Below are positions 1 through 10,165 of a stretch of DNA of 64,000 bases, piece by piece. The DNA comes from Blakeslea trispora (Eukaryota; Mucoromycota; Mucoromycetes; Mucorales; Choanephoraceae). The notes below the pieces were generated by a model. The model saw only the letters and a program-made list of their open reading frames with translations. It had not been told where the DNA came from and did not search any database. The stretch lies in contig JAIWNE010000058.1 of assembly GCA_025331445.1 (NCBI GenBank), forward strand, positions 1 through 64,000. The letters run 5' to 3'. Positions within the stretch are counted from its first letter, which is position 1. The number at the start of each line of letters is the position of its first letter. Position numbers and translations under genes: made by a program.

Positions 1-11
1 ATCTTGGTGAT

Positions 12-1353
12 GTGAACGACTTTGAAAGAGAACCAAAGGTTGCTTCCAGGGAGTTAAGCGTTATGCTAAACAATGCAAATAGTTGTCAGAAAAGTATCTT
101 TAAAGATGTCATAAGCGAATTGAGAACGAACTCTGTTGTGTTTATTTCGGGTGCTGCTGGTACCGGAAAGTCGTATTTATTAAAGATGTTCGAGAGACAC
201 TATAAAGCTCAAAACTACAAGGTAATTTGAATGACTTTGCTGTCTCTATATCTAGACTTAACACCTTATATTAAAACAGATTTTAAATTGGCTTCAACCG
301 GTGTAGCTGCACACAATATCAACGGTATGACAGTTCATCGCTTTTTCGGTATGAAGACCTCTACCAATACACCTGACTACAACAAGCTGGACGAACTTGT
401 AAAACTGTATCCCAAAATAATGCTATTGATTGATGAGTACTCTATGATAAGTAATACGCTTTTGAATACTCTCAACGATGCATTGATAAGAACCACCAAC
501 AGATGTGTAGGCGTGGTTGGTATAAAAACTCTATTCTTTGGTGATATAGCTCAGCTCTTACCGATAAAAATGAATGAAGGACCAATCTGGGATTCTGACA
601 TATACAACTACGCACCAGAGTATTCGCTTCAAATGCCTGATAGACAAGTTGACTCTGAGTTGATTGCCGTTTTGAAAAAAGTCCGTGTATGTGAGTTTGA
701 CGAGCAACTTATAAGATTCATCAACAAGCGCACTGTCCTAAAAAAACATGTCCTAACAAAATGCCTTCGTCTTATACTACCAAGATCAACGTAGATAAGG
801 CCAACGCCAAAGATTTCGACGAATTAGAAGGCGAAGCAACAACTTACAGTTCTCTTGATTCTTACAATGAAAATGCAAAGAAGTCCGCTATGAAGATACT
901 CAGAAAAGAAACAAGATTCCCAAAAGACTTGATTTTGAAAATAGGCATGCCGGTCATGCTAATTCAAAATCTAAACGTCAAAAAAGGGTGGGTTAATGGA
1001 ACAATAGCAATGATTGAAGAAATGGATGAAGAAAACATACGACTGAAGATGAACAAAGTGACAGTATCTGGATTCAGCGAATTACTAAAACTGTTCCAGG
1101 AACAAGTTACGTGAGATTACAGTTTCCTATTGTACCAGCTTTTGCAACAACAATCCACAAAGCTCAAAGCCTAACAATCGACGCTGTTGCCATACATTTA
1201 GACAACATGCTATCTCATGGACAAATGTATGTTGCCATGTCAAGAGTTAGAAAAAGCGAAGATTTGTTCTTTTTTGGCTCAGAATTACCTTTAGCAATCA
1301 AAAAAAAAATTTGGTTTGAACTTAGAAGCTATAGATATTGTGGAATACTGTGA
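12..1353 (+). pseudogene. PIF1-like DNA helicase, broken
   Basis: This is a superfamily 1B helicase relic of the PIF1 type, enzymes that unwind DNA 5'-3' with ATP. Visible motifs in order are a Walker A (GAAGTGKS, near 150-180), STGVAAHNINGMTVHRFFG, the Walker B region LLIDEYSMIS near 425, FGDIAQLLPI near 540, and the C-terminal FATTIHKAQSL and HGQMYVAMSRVR near 1140-1250. The reading frame is interrupted by an in-frame TGA at 228-230, a frameshift near 761-790 and another near 1095-1110, so no full protein can be made. It may extend left of the window. The C-terminus differs from the Helitron helicases further right (VAMSRVRKSEDLFFFG against YVALSRVR), so it may come from a different mobile or amplified PIF1 lineage. 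Helicase identity is firm; its parent element is unknown. Confidence 0.85.
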
Positions 1354-1920
1354 TAGCAAGCACCAAAAATTGATAATTAATTATATAAGCAAATTAAATA
1401 AGACAAATGTACCTAATAATGCACTTAAGATGTAAAAGTCATAGAGCTATACATCACCAAATCACTTGTAATAGAGTATCAATAACATATACGACCATTG
1501 TTCTCGATCGCTGTATCTTTTCACTACTAGAAATTAAATAACTACTGGAGAGAAAAACCAGAGTTTGACTTAGTGAGAAAGATATCGAACTGCGCACAAA
1601 AGACATTTTCATTGGTAGAGATATTTGTAAAAACAAAAACTTTTCGATGGGTGGATGGTTTATTATTAGTATTATCAAAAACAAAAGAGCAATGATGCGC
1701 AAAGAAAAAAAATCTAAAACAGAAAAATCAAAGAAATGTAAATTTAGACAAATTATATGAAACAAAAAGAAAAAAATAGAATATAATAAAATCTCAAAAA
1801 TATATCTGTACCTAAAACTTTGATTTTCAAATCTAATTTATATAAACCTTTCAAGATCTTCAATACATCAAATTACATCATAACTTTATAAACACTATCA
1901 CCTCAAATATAGAAACTAAA
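1354..1920. other. AT-rich non-coding stretch
   Basis: No supported gene, RNA or element end was seen. Open frames here are low-complexity and lack recognisable motifs. Confidence 0.5.
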
Positions 1921-3194
1921 ACTATAGCATCACTTACCAATTATCTGTCTACTCTGGAGTATCCTGATGGAACTGCCAAACAACAAATTGCCTATTTGAA
2001 CAAAAATGCTCATAAGTTTGTTCTACACAATGATACACTATACCATTTCAATCTTGAGGTTAACGCCGGTCTCAAAAAGGTGCTTAACAGAAAGGAAGCT
2101 CAAGATGCTATTGTAATGTACCATCATCATCCTCTCGGTGGACATTTTGCCTATTCGAATACATTGCACAAATTTCACACAAATACTATTGGGATAATAT
2201 GTCTCGGTCCATCATGGATTACATCAGACAATGCCCTCAATGTCAGTTACAAGAAAACAAGACAAAATCGGAAAAACTCAACCCAATTCCAGTTACCAAT
2301 AAGCCTTTTGAACGAATCGGTATTGACGTCAAACATGTATCCACTTCTCGTCTTGGATCTCGATACATCATTGTTGGAATCGATTACTTGACAAAATATA
2401 TTAAAGCCCGAGCCTTACAATTTCAAACCTCTTCCGATGTTGCTCTTTCCATCTATGAAGAAATCATCTGTAAACATGGTTGCTCAAGATACTTTAATAC
2501 TGACAATGGAAAGCCAATGGTCTCTGAAATCATTCATCAAGTATGCAAACAGTTCAATATCATACATAAAACCATTACGCCATACAACAGTCAATCTCAA
2601 GGATTGGTCGAACGGTTCAATCGAGTGATCGATCAAGTTTTACAAAGAAGATTTCCACTTCAAAAGAAAGATTGGGACATGTACTTACATGCAACATTAT
2701 TCGCATACCGCAGTATCAAACAAGAAACTACCGAACTTTCACCTTTCTTTATGCTTTATGGTTACGAGCCGCCCACTCCGTTTGATAACTCGCACTACTT
2801 GTACGATCCAAAAGATGCTAACTTCAAATACCAACTGATCACCAGAACATCGCAGCAAATATTGTACCTTAACTAAATTCGGAACTCTGCTGTCAAGAAT
2901 ATTGAAACCTCACAACGTAATTAGATAAAACAAACAGACAAAGTTCATTTGGAAACTAAAAAAAAATTGAAGCCATTCTTTCAACTCGGCGATCTAGTTC
3001 TTCTTTACAAAGATTACAGATCAACCTTTTGGAGTGGAAAGATAGAAACCACATGGGATGTTATCTTCAATATACATTGACTACTTGGTAAAGGCACGTA
3101 TTATCTCAAGAATTTCTCCAATTCTGAAGATACAAAATTGCTAAGAGTACATGGCAATCGACTAAAGAAATATCTGGAACCTCAAGTCAGATAA
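1921..3194 (+). pseudogene. Gypsy-type retroelement integrase, decayed
   Basis: Integrases cut and join retroelement cDNA into chromosomes. The N-terminal zinc-binding HHCC region is readable (YHHHPLGGHF around 2100-2150, CPQCQ near 2232). It is followed by the rve core with acidic residues in IGIDVKH (near 2325), FNTDNGK (near 2505) and GLVERFN (near 2605). After the core comes the C-terminal module with FQLGDLVLLYKDY and LLRVHGNRLKKYLEP near 2980-3180. The frame shifts between about 2175 and 2199. In-frame stops lie at 2874-2876, 2922-2924 and near 3078, so the gene is dead. No protease, reverse transcriptase or RNase H lies upstream in the window; only the pol 3' end is preserved, or this was a stand-alone integrase. 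An unknown ORF follows 175 nt downstream. Confidence 0.85.
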
Positions 3195-3369
3195 AACCAA
3201 ATCACTCAAACATACTGCTAAAATGTTTCATCCTTCTTTACACCAATCAATTATAACTCCACCTTTTGACAAAAACTATAAATACAAACAATTATCTTAA
3301 AAAAATACTTTATTCTACTGGCAAACAATAAATTCTATATCTTCCTACAATAACAAGGACTTAGACCCA

Positions 3370-4236
3370 ATGTCAGGTTATGAATCTGATGAAGTCGTTC
3401 AAGACAAGATCATATCCGAACATGACAAGAAAATTGAACGTCGCATCCGATATACCAATGCCATGTTAGACCGCATCAAGCTATACGGAACTAATCAAGA
3501 CCCTTTTAACGTAAATCAAAATGAAAATACTGGCAAAGTCTTTGATGAAACCTATAAATATCAACACCCACTTAACCTGTTCGAAAACGCTGATGAACAT
3601 CCTGTTGGTGGAGAAGTATTTGAAGGATTCTCTAAAATTGACAAGCCTAACCCTGATCCCTTCTCTCCTGATGCACGCAAGGCACGCAATGATACCACTC
3701 ATGCTCCAAAATTATATCAAGAACCTCCTGCCCAAAAGGTCGGTTGGCCAAAAGCAAAGGTACCCGCTATCTTGCGAATCGCTGGAAGATCATCAGGCAT
3801 GCCATATTAAGGCCTCAAAATAAAAGGAAGATTGCAAGATACAATAAAACAAAAGCAAAAAGGTTTACAAATTGCCAAAAAGCCAGAACACGTTGTTGTT
3901 GAAAACATGCCGGATCAAGAAAAATTCCCTGATCGTTACATCGAAACTCTTACCGAGCATTTAAATCTTTACATACACCAGAACCAACAACGCGAGATTC
4001 ATCAAGACAAGGCAATCAAAGCTTTAAACACTTTGGTAAAATACCTTATCAACCTTTGCTACCAAGCTTTTCACTCACTACAACCTCGAACAACAAGTGA
4101 GCACAAAGCCTACTGTATCTTTCGCGCCGACAAGATCAAAGCCATCACCAAGTACCGTCGTGCACAATATGAGCACATCAAGAGGCGGACAATTCAAGAA
4201 GATCTCTGGTCCTCATTTAGACCTAAAGACAAATAA
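3370..4236 (+). pseudogene. Unknown ORF after integrase, one in-frame stop
   Basis: I do not recognise this protein. Two open stretches (3370-3810 and 3832-4236) share one frame and are separated only by the TAA at 3808-3810; together they would give about 288 residues. The first half is acidic and asparagine/proline-rich. The second half is lysine/arginine-rich with an aromatic, probably helical middle (LNLYIHQNQQREIHQDKAI). No signal peptide, membrane segment or zinc motif is visible. Its place, shortly after pol and before a possible LTR start at 4317, is where some gypsy-group retroelements carry a third ORF. Nothing in the sequence resembles an envelope protein, so I assign no function. 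Confidence 0.5.
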
Positions 4237-4316
4237 AACATTTTAGTTCTCTGATCTGTATATATTTTGCTTTTCTTTTCCATCATGGGACATGATTTTC
4301 TCCAACCCCGCGGAGA

Positions 4317-5640
4317 TGTTACGAGCAATAATTTAGCACTTTATAATTATATGCTTTAGTATTATTCTACTTCTTTTACTTTATTATACTTCTCTCATCT
4401 TATTTTCTTTCATATTATCTATCATTATCTTATTCTAAATATACTTACTATACTATTTTATCTATCTTACCCCAATCTCATTTAAAACTCACATTTACAT
4501 CTATCCATTCAACGAATTAAACTTATTATAACAATCTATCTCACTGAAAACTTTTCAATCTTCCCCAACATTATTTGTATTTCACCATTATTATATTATT
4601 CAATTGGTTAACAACACCATCAGACTAACAATGACTCATAAATTTACTTAACTTAGATCCTTTTAGATAGGACTGTCATCAATAGGATGAACAGATATAA
4701 ATATCAATTAGTTTTATTAAATAAACAAGAAGCTCTTTTCTCCCTCTAACTTTACTATATACTTTGACATTAACCTTGCCGCATAGAGAGGCTTTCTATT
4801 ACTAAGACTTCCCTTAATTAACTGCTAATACGCTTAATCATTGTATTATATATTTCATTTTAGTTTACTTTTCTTTTCACTTTAATTTTTTCTTAAGGTT
4901 CGTTACCTAAACAACGTGGTACTCATTACATAACAATCGCTCCTCTCTTTGGTTATATTTATCATTGACTCTGACACGTTACTGGCAAAATACTACTTAG
5001 TCGTATAACAAATCTATTTGTTTCTCTCTCAACTTACTGTGTTACGCACAGGAATTTTCCTGGTACTCAATTATTTTCTGACTTCTTTTCGCTGCTTTGA
5101 ATCCAACTCTATATTTCCTAATTGGTATTTTACTCATTTGACAGCTCCTCTTGATCTCTTATTACACAACAACCTTATTAGAATCCTTCTCTGACTTTCC
5201 ATATCATAATGAATAGAACTTTTAGACATGTATTAATAATCCATACATGATGACTCATTAACTTGACTGTTTAAATTATTAGTTTGCAAGTCCAACATGA
5301 CTTCTTTTAGAATAGTATATAAACTCTTTAATCTTCTCTTATCAATAAACTCAATTTACATTTCTCTTATTTACTTTACGCTTGGTTGTAGTTTGACATA
5401 TTTACTACCTAAATCCACATATTGTTGTTAGTTCCCTTGATACTTATTACAGATCATTGTATTCAATATTACATCTCTTCTTTCTATATTACTTTATTCT
5501 CTTTACTTGACTTATATCTCTAGTCGGACGACTTAAAACCTGGTGCTCATTACTTATAACCTTGCTGCCTGATTGCTCTGTTATATCTATTTGTTCTCTT
5601 TCTCAAGTTCCTGCAAAAACTATCCTTTGTCCTGTAACAA
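4317..5640 (+). repeat. Possible long 3' LTR, no genes
   Basis: After the unknown ORF a GC-rich tract (CCCCGCGGAGA) leads straight into TGTTACGAGCAATAATT, a common start for gypsy LTRs. The following 1.3 kb is pyrimidine-rich, AT-rich and non-coding. A candidate terminus, CTGTAACA near 5630-5640, mirrors the TGTTAC start. The matching 5' LTR would lie outside the window, so the call cannot be confirmed. If wrong, this is just an unassigned 1.4-kb gap. Confidence 0.3.
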
Positions 5641-5670
5641 CTGCAAACAATCCTTAAATCAAATTTGAGC

Positions 5671-5675
5671 AAAAA
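5671..5675 (-). terminator. Pol III terminator of tRNA-Ile
   Basis: Five consecutive A on the plus strand give TTTTT directly after the tRNA 3' end on the minus strand, the standard RNA polymerase III stop signal. Confidence 0.8.
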
Positions 5676-5676
5676 T

Positions 5677-5749
5677 GCTCATTACAGGGGTCGAACCTGT
5701 GACCTTGGCGTTATTAGCACCACGCTCTAACCAACTGAGCTAAACGAGC
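5677..5749 (-). tRNA. tRNA-Ile (anticodon AAU)
   Basis: On the minus strand the 73-nt sequence folds into a full cloverleaf. A 7-bp acceptor stem pairs GCTCGTT with AATGAGC (one G-U), the D arm is closed by GCTC/GAGC, and the anticodon stem TGGTG/CGCCA holds the loop CTAATAA. The T arm is ACAGG/CCTGT with loop TTCGACC. The anticodon AAT reads ATT, isoleucine. The A box and B box (GGTTCGACCCC) are both present, no intron is seen and CCA is not encoded. A TATA-like tract lies about 25-30 nt upstream and a T5 run follows immediately, so it looks functional. Its first 15 nt recur at the 3' end of the LINE at 13.7 kb. Confidence 0.95.
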
Positions 5750-5766
5750 ACTTTTTTTTATCGTCT

Positions 5767-5830
5767 TTATATAAGTTTATGTGTTCAAAAGTGGTCACGT
5801 GACTAGATTTAGGCTTTTGAGCCAATCAGA
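5767..5830 (-). promoter_or_regulatory. TATA, CACGTG and CCAAT motifs upstream of tRNA
   Basis: A TATATAA-like sequence (about 5767-5776) lies upstream of the tRNA. Further out is TCACGTGAC (CACGTG at 5796-5801) and an inverted CCAAT box (5822-5826). The same CACGTG plus CCAAT pairing occurs before the LINE near 9055-9090 and, with a mutated CACGCG, near 40590-40615. A regulatory role is inference. Confidence 0.4.
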
Positions 5831-5857
5831 TTACTGGAAAAGCTTGACGTAGTCTGT

Positions 5858-5945
5858 ATTTTGATATTATAAGTCTTTGATCATTTATTTACTTTCTTTT
5901 TATAAGTTACCTGTATTTTGATATTATAAGTCTTTGATAAAGAAC
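5858..5945 (-). repeat. Two direct repeats with AGACTTATAATA core
   Basis: On the minus strand a 28-nt sequence containing TCAAAGACTTATAATATC and ending ATACAG occurs twice. The first copy is followed by GTAAC and the second by ACTACGTCAAGC. The arrangement recurs downstream of sORF copy B (40450-40560) and in part near copy C (41200-41230) and at 53650. It is the 3' part of a dispersed module that carries the small ORF. Confidence 0.7.
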
Positions 5946-6030
5946 TCATAATTATCTAAACTACGGTCTTTTTATATCTTTTCTATTCTATACTAAATAT
6001 CTATACTATTACAAATAAAGTAAGAAGTAA

Positions 6031-6297
6031 TTATATACTTCTATCTGATTGATCCTTGTTCTTCGGCGAATACAATGAGGAGCTGACTTTTAATAAAGGC
6101 AACTTCCTTATGCGTAACAAGTTCAGCCTAACCTTCTTTCTTCTTTTGTGGAGTATCTGAGGTTTAAACCTTCGTTTGCTTGGGTTGTATCTTTGAGGAA
6201 GGTTGTACTCAATCGCAATTGGTTGTTTTGGCTTATTAACCTCAATATCAGCGACATCTTGACGTGTATCTGATTTGTTTGTGTTGCTTTTTGGCAC
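6031..6297 (-). CDS. Small basic protein, sORF family copy A
   Basis: The function is unknown. The stretch encodes about 85 residues; the first position is GTG, so the true start may lie further upstream, beyond the CACTA insertion. The core KQPIAIEYNLPQRYNPSKRR is followed by FKPQILHKRRKKVRLN. It recurs in copy B (39204) as KQPIEVEYNLPYKYNPNKRM and in copy C (40900) as QQPLEVEYDLPFRYN. The core is strongly basic with an aromatic/proline patch, so nucleic-acid binding is possible but unproven. A CACTA transposon begins 8 bp past its 5' side (6308), and the AGACTTATAAT repeat module lies on its 3' side. Conservation of protein sequence across three copies despite DNA divergence suggests it was once translated. 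Confidence 0.5.
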   Translation of the reverse strand: MPKSNTNKSDTRQDVADIEVNKPKQPIAIEYNLPQRYNPSKRRFKPQILHKRRKKVRLNLLRIRKLPLLKVSSSLYSPKNKDQSDRSI

Positions 6298-6307
6298 TCT
6301 TTGGCGG

Positions 6308-7918
6308 CACTACAAAAAATTAACTTTGGAGGCCCTAAACTTGTGTTTTAAAACACAAGTTTAAGGGGTTGTTAAAGGGGTCCTTTTTGCAGTAATTATT
6401 AACTCGCTCAAAAATGGTCAGAATGCGCTGAAACTTGGACAAAGTATATCTCTAACTGTTTGCAATACATCCATTTAAAAAAAGCGAAGTCCCTTCTTCC
6501 AACATGTACCATCTTTTAGCTTTTCAATTTCTACATTCAATGACTTTGAGAAAAAAAATTAAATAAAAAATTTAAAATGATTCAAGTCCCGCATTTTAGC
6601 ACTGCCTGAATTTCTCACCGCTAAAAGTTGCTCACAGCAAATTATTTCTAGTAATTTGATTGGTCAAAATAGTTTATTTTTTCTTTAAACAAGTCGTCGT
6701 TTTCTTATCTTTCTCTTTTTCTCTCTTTTTCCACACTTGTTAATGGTTCGCAGTAACTATTCTTTTACTAAAAGAAAAGTAATCATAATATTAACAGCAA
6801 CTAGTATATCTGGTATAGTAATATCAAACAACAAGCTAGTCTTGTTTATCGCTATGTTGGGTTAAAGGGTAAGCAGTAGCACTTCTGTTCGTACCAGTTT
6901 ATTAATACATTTCTTGTAGTTTCAGGTGCTTACTTGGCTTGGCTTGAAGATCTCTACAAAGGAATGAGAACGTCTATTACTGTTGTTCTGTAAGTTAATA
7001 ACCATATATGCTTATATTGTTACTAGTTTTAAACTAAACTTGCTTATTAGATATTCTATCTTGTAGGTTCGTTGCAAGTACTGAACCCTTTAAAGACAAG
7101 GTATAGTTTTTTATTATTTTTATAAGTTACTAGCTTTAACAAGTAATTTTATTTTTTCATTACTATAGCTACTTGCTCTCTATCTCTACTTTTTCCGCAG
7201 TGCGTCTATCTTTTTTCGTCTGAAATAAAGCAGCAGCGTATACTGGTCCAAATGATAGGTGCAAAGGTAAGTGCAATATGTAGACGCTTCACTACCCATG
7301 GGAAAGTTGCGTATGGGAACCTAGTACATCCAATATCAAGCAAGTCAATGATATGGAAGGATAAGCAAACGTTTTCCGTATTCTATTTTTACCAAATATC
7401 AAATATAAACAAAAAAAAAATACACTAGCCAATTATGAAAAGCAATATATACCAAATAAAGAACACATCTTTAAAATATAATCAAATGAAAAAGCAGTAT
7501 TATTAATAATGAGTGTAATAATGTAACCTGAAGAGCCTATAAGAATCTAAAACGCAAGTACCAAAGGTCATTCTAAGCCAATGGTATAGAGCACGTATTG
7601 ATGAAAAGAGCGAATAGGATCAAAGGATTGCCATGAAATATATAATGAAGAGGTCTTAAACTTGTGTTTTTCACCTGCTTTAAAAACACAAGTTTGACGC
7701 AGGATTAGGGCATAAATCAGAAATACAAGTTTAATGCCAAGTTGAGGCCTTAAACTTGTGTTTTTTTGCCTGCTTAAAAAACACAAGTTTAATGCAGATA
7801 TAGGGCCTAAACAAGTTACATTTGTTAAATACTAGGTGTGTCACCTAATTCAACTTCACAAGTTTAGCGCAGATTTAGGCCCTATATCTGCGCTAAACTT
7901 GTGTTTTTTTTTGTAGTG
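6308..7918. mobile_element. Non-autonomous CACTA transposon (CACTA-1)
   Basis: The element starts CACTACAAAAAATTAAC and ends with the inverse of CACTACAAAAAAAAACAC. It is flanked by a 3-bp target duplication CGG (6305-6307 and 7919-7921), the hallmark of the CACTA/EnSpm superfamily. Subterminal repeats AAACTTGTGTTTT occur in both orientations: a perfect 26-bp palindrome near 6329, paired copies near 7659-7695 and 7746-7785, and one at the right end. These are likely transposase-binding sites. There is no transposase gene inside. Its left end is homologous to the end at 39201 of the degenerate CACTA with a Tnp2-like gene, so it is probably a deletion derivative of that family. It sits on the 5' side of sORF copy A. 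Confidence 0.9.
6800..7231 (+). pseudogene. Possible spliced coding remnant inside CACTA-1
   Basis: Between GT-AG-like junctions a consistent frame can be read. The exon ending near 6868 joins one starting after TTTCAG (about 6925) that encodes GAYLAWLEDLYKGMRTSITV. It continues after CTTGTAG (near 7066) with FVASTEPFKDK, and after CTATAG (near 7170) with a short hydrophobic tail and TAA near 7228. I do not recognise the protein. Phases match across three introns, which is unlikely but not impossible by chance. It could be a captured host gene fragment or a decayed element gene. Confidence 0.3.
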
Positions 7919-7921
7919 CGG

Positions 7922-9109
7922 TAATGAAGTATATGCTCTTTGGTATGTCTAGGTGTGGTTGATGTGGTTCTTTGTTTTGTTTGTTGCTTGGAAGTAGTGA
8001 TCTTTTGATACAAGTCTGGTTTGTATTACCCGGTTTCTGAAGTGGTAATAGCTGGCAACAGTTGTAGCCAATGGTATCTTTCCTTCGCATTTGATGTATA
8101 ACCTCAGCCTGCTTATCATTCAAGTGGATATATGTATATGTTGTTGACCAGAGTGCAAGAGTGTTGTTTTCATTCAGTTTTGTTATGTTCTGTTGATTTC
8201 TTTTCCCCTTTGATCTTAATTTGTATTCTTATTATTTTTATTTTTGTTGTGATTACTTTATTTTATTTTATTTTATTATTCTACCTTATTTACTTTATTT
8301 TTCCTTATTTTTTTTTGTATTACTGAAATTGATTTGTGCTATAGCCTGTTATACATTTATTATCTTATTTAGTTCAGCAAGACCTCGGTATTATCTCTAT
8401 TAGGGCTTATCAACTCTATTTCTAGTACCTTGGGCTGTTACTCTATTTCGGTGATATATGCATCTGTTTGTTGTGGTCTCTCAGCGAAAAGCTTATTTAA
8501 TTTAAGCTATTGAATTAGAGCAGCGATTAACTTTGGTACAACAAAATTTCTGCAGTGACAGGTTGACAGTCGGTGAAATGATTGTGCACGTTGTTCCTGA
8601 TTTAGGAAATAATCCCTAAAGATGTCTGAACCATATTTCTCTGAATCACTATTCCATTTGGTATCACTGTGATTGTATCAATTATTTAGCTTATTTTATT
8701 TTGTATGGGTGTACTTTTACGGATATTTTTTTTATATATCTTTTTACATCTTTTATTCATCTTTAAGAACTTTATTGTTTTTTTATTTCTAATAATTATC
8801 ATTGTTGATTTTTTATTTGACTCTCTGAAAATATATCTCTACTGTTACATACTACCTTTAAATTCTATCTTTAAAGCGTTCAAGTGCCTATTTCCTGTTT
8901 ATTTTCTCCCCTTAGTATAATCGATAGTCTTTTACAGTCTTCTATCTCCCTTTGCATTTGTTATTTTCACTTGTTCGAATCAAAGGTAACATACGGGTTG
9001 ATTATAAAGTTGTCATTCTTTCGCTTTCTATCACTTTTAATCTTTCGGATCAAGTCACGTGATCTACACCTCCAAATTTTAGCCAATCAGAAGCCAGTAT
9101 ACTAAAGAA
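7922..9109. other. T-rich non-coding region
   Basis: This stretch is rich in TTTTATT low-complexity sequence and no protein motif was found. A minus-strand open stretch (7893-8123) next to the CACTA end might be the N-terminal continuation of sORF copy A, but its frame does not join cleanly. CACTTGTTCGAATC near 8970 resembles a B box but no tRNA folds around it. TCACGTGAC and CCAAT motifs occur near 9055-9090. Confidence 0.5.
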
Positions 9110-9230
9110 GTATATTAGCTTACCACCCAAGTCAACAGTAGCAACATACATAACTTTCAGCGAAAGCGTAGACCTCTAGCAACAGTTATACCTATTTTTT
9201 GTCGAGTCATTTTGAAAGTTACTTTTCGAG

Positions 9231-10165
9231 ATGACTTCACCATTGCAATCACATGCACCTACCTCCTTTGTTCGCAACTCACAAGTTGACTTGCAACAAC
9301 TTCAAGATCTCGTGTTGCAGTTGCAACAACAAGTTCAACAACATGATGGGCTCTTCAAACATATTGAATATCTTCAAGAAAAAATTTTTTCCCTAGAGGA
9401 AAAAAATAAAAATTAGCTACTGAGAATGAAAGACTTCCCAAATTAATTGACAATCAGGTGACCGTACCTGATTCCCAAGTCTCTGTTGCCTCAAATGGTA
9501 TCTCTGCTTCTTCCTGGGCCGCTGCTGCTGTCAAGCCCGCTGTCTCTCCTCCTCCTGCACCTGCCAAGAAGGTACGTGCACCTTCAACCAAGAAGCGTGC
9601 AGCTATTGCTCGTTTCTTTGTGAGCCCTGGGGCCAAAGGTCCTCAAGGCTTTAAATACGTCTACCTTGGGCGTTCCGGAAAGATCAGTCGATCTGAAGTT
9701 CGCTGTCGTCTTCGCCGTATTGGCGTTGACACTGGTCGAGTTCTCGACATTTCCTTTCCTGCCTCTGGTGTTCTTGGTGTGCTTATGCATGTCCAGTATG
9801 TGGAGCAATTCACTGCTGTCATGCAGAAAACCGGCGCCGAACTCATTACGGATTTCGATCCTTTAAGCCTTGCCCACCTCGCCGATCCCAAGTTCTCCTC
9901 TCTTTCTGACGATGAAAGAGAACAACAAATGCTCGAGTTGGTACGTGATCGTGCCATCTCCACTCTCTCTTTCCTCCGTCCTCTCGTTGTTTCTCCTGTT
10001 GCTCGCTCTTTCTTGGAGTGGGGCTGGATTGATGACGATGATGTCAAAATGTGCGTCGCTGCTGCTGAAGCTAGGCTTCCAAAAACCTCTTCCCCCTCCT
10101 CTCAGTTTGCTTTCCGCACTGAACCTCAGGTTGACTCTGACGTTGGCTCTGATATGGAACTTTAA
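9231..10165 (+). pseudogene. LINE ORF1 protein, one frameshift
   Basis: ORF1 proteins of L1-like elements bind the element RNA and form particles. The first about 60 residues are glutamine/leucine-rich with heptads (LQQLQDLVLQLQQQVQQHDG), a coiled coil. A frameshift near 9400-9412 separates this from the rest, which continues as LATENERLPKLIDNQVTVPD. An alanine/proline-rich linker precedes a folded block (KYVYLGRSGKISRSEVRCRL, then RVLDISFPASGVLGVLMHVQ) that could be an RRM-like domain. The C-terminus is acidic. The stop overlaps the start of ORF2 (TTTAATGAG at 10162-10168), suggesting reinitiation-type coupling. Apart from the frameshift it is well preserved. Confidence 0.8.

Noticed and set aside
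8132..9105. Hydrophobic ORFs in the T-rich stretch
   Set aside because: They follow poly-T composition (Phe/Leu/Tyr/Ile only) and show no conserved motif or start context.
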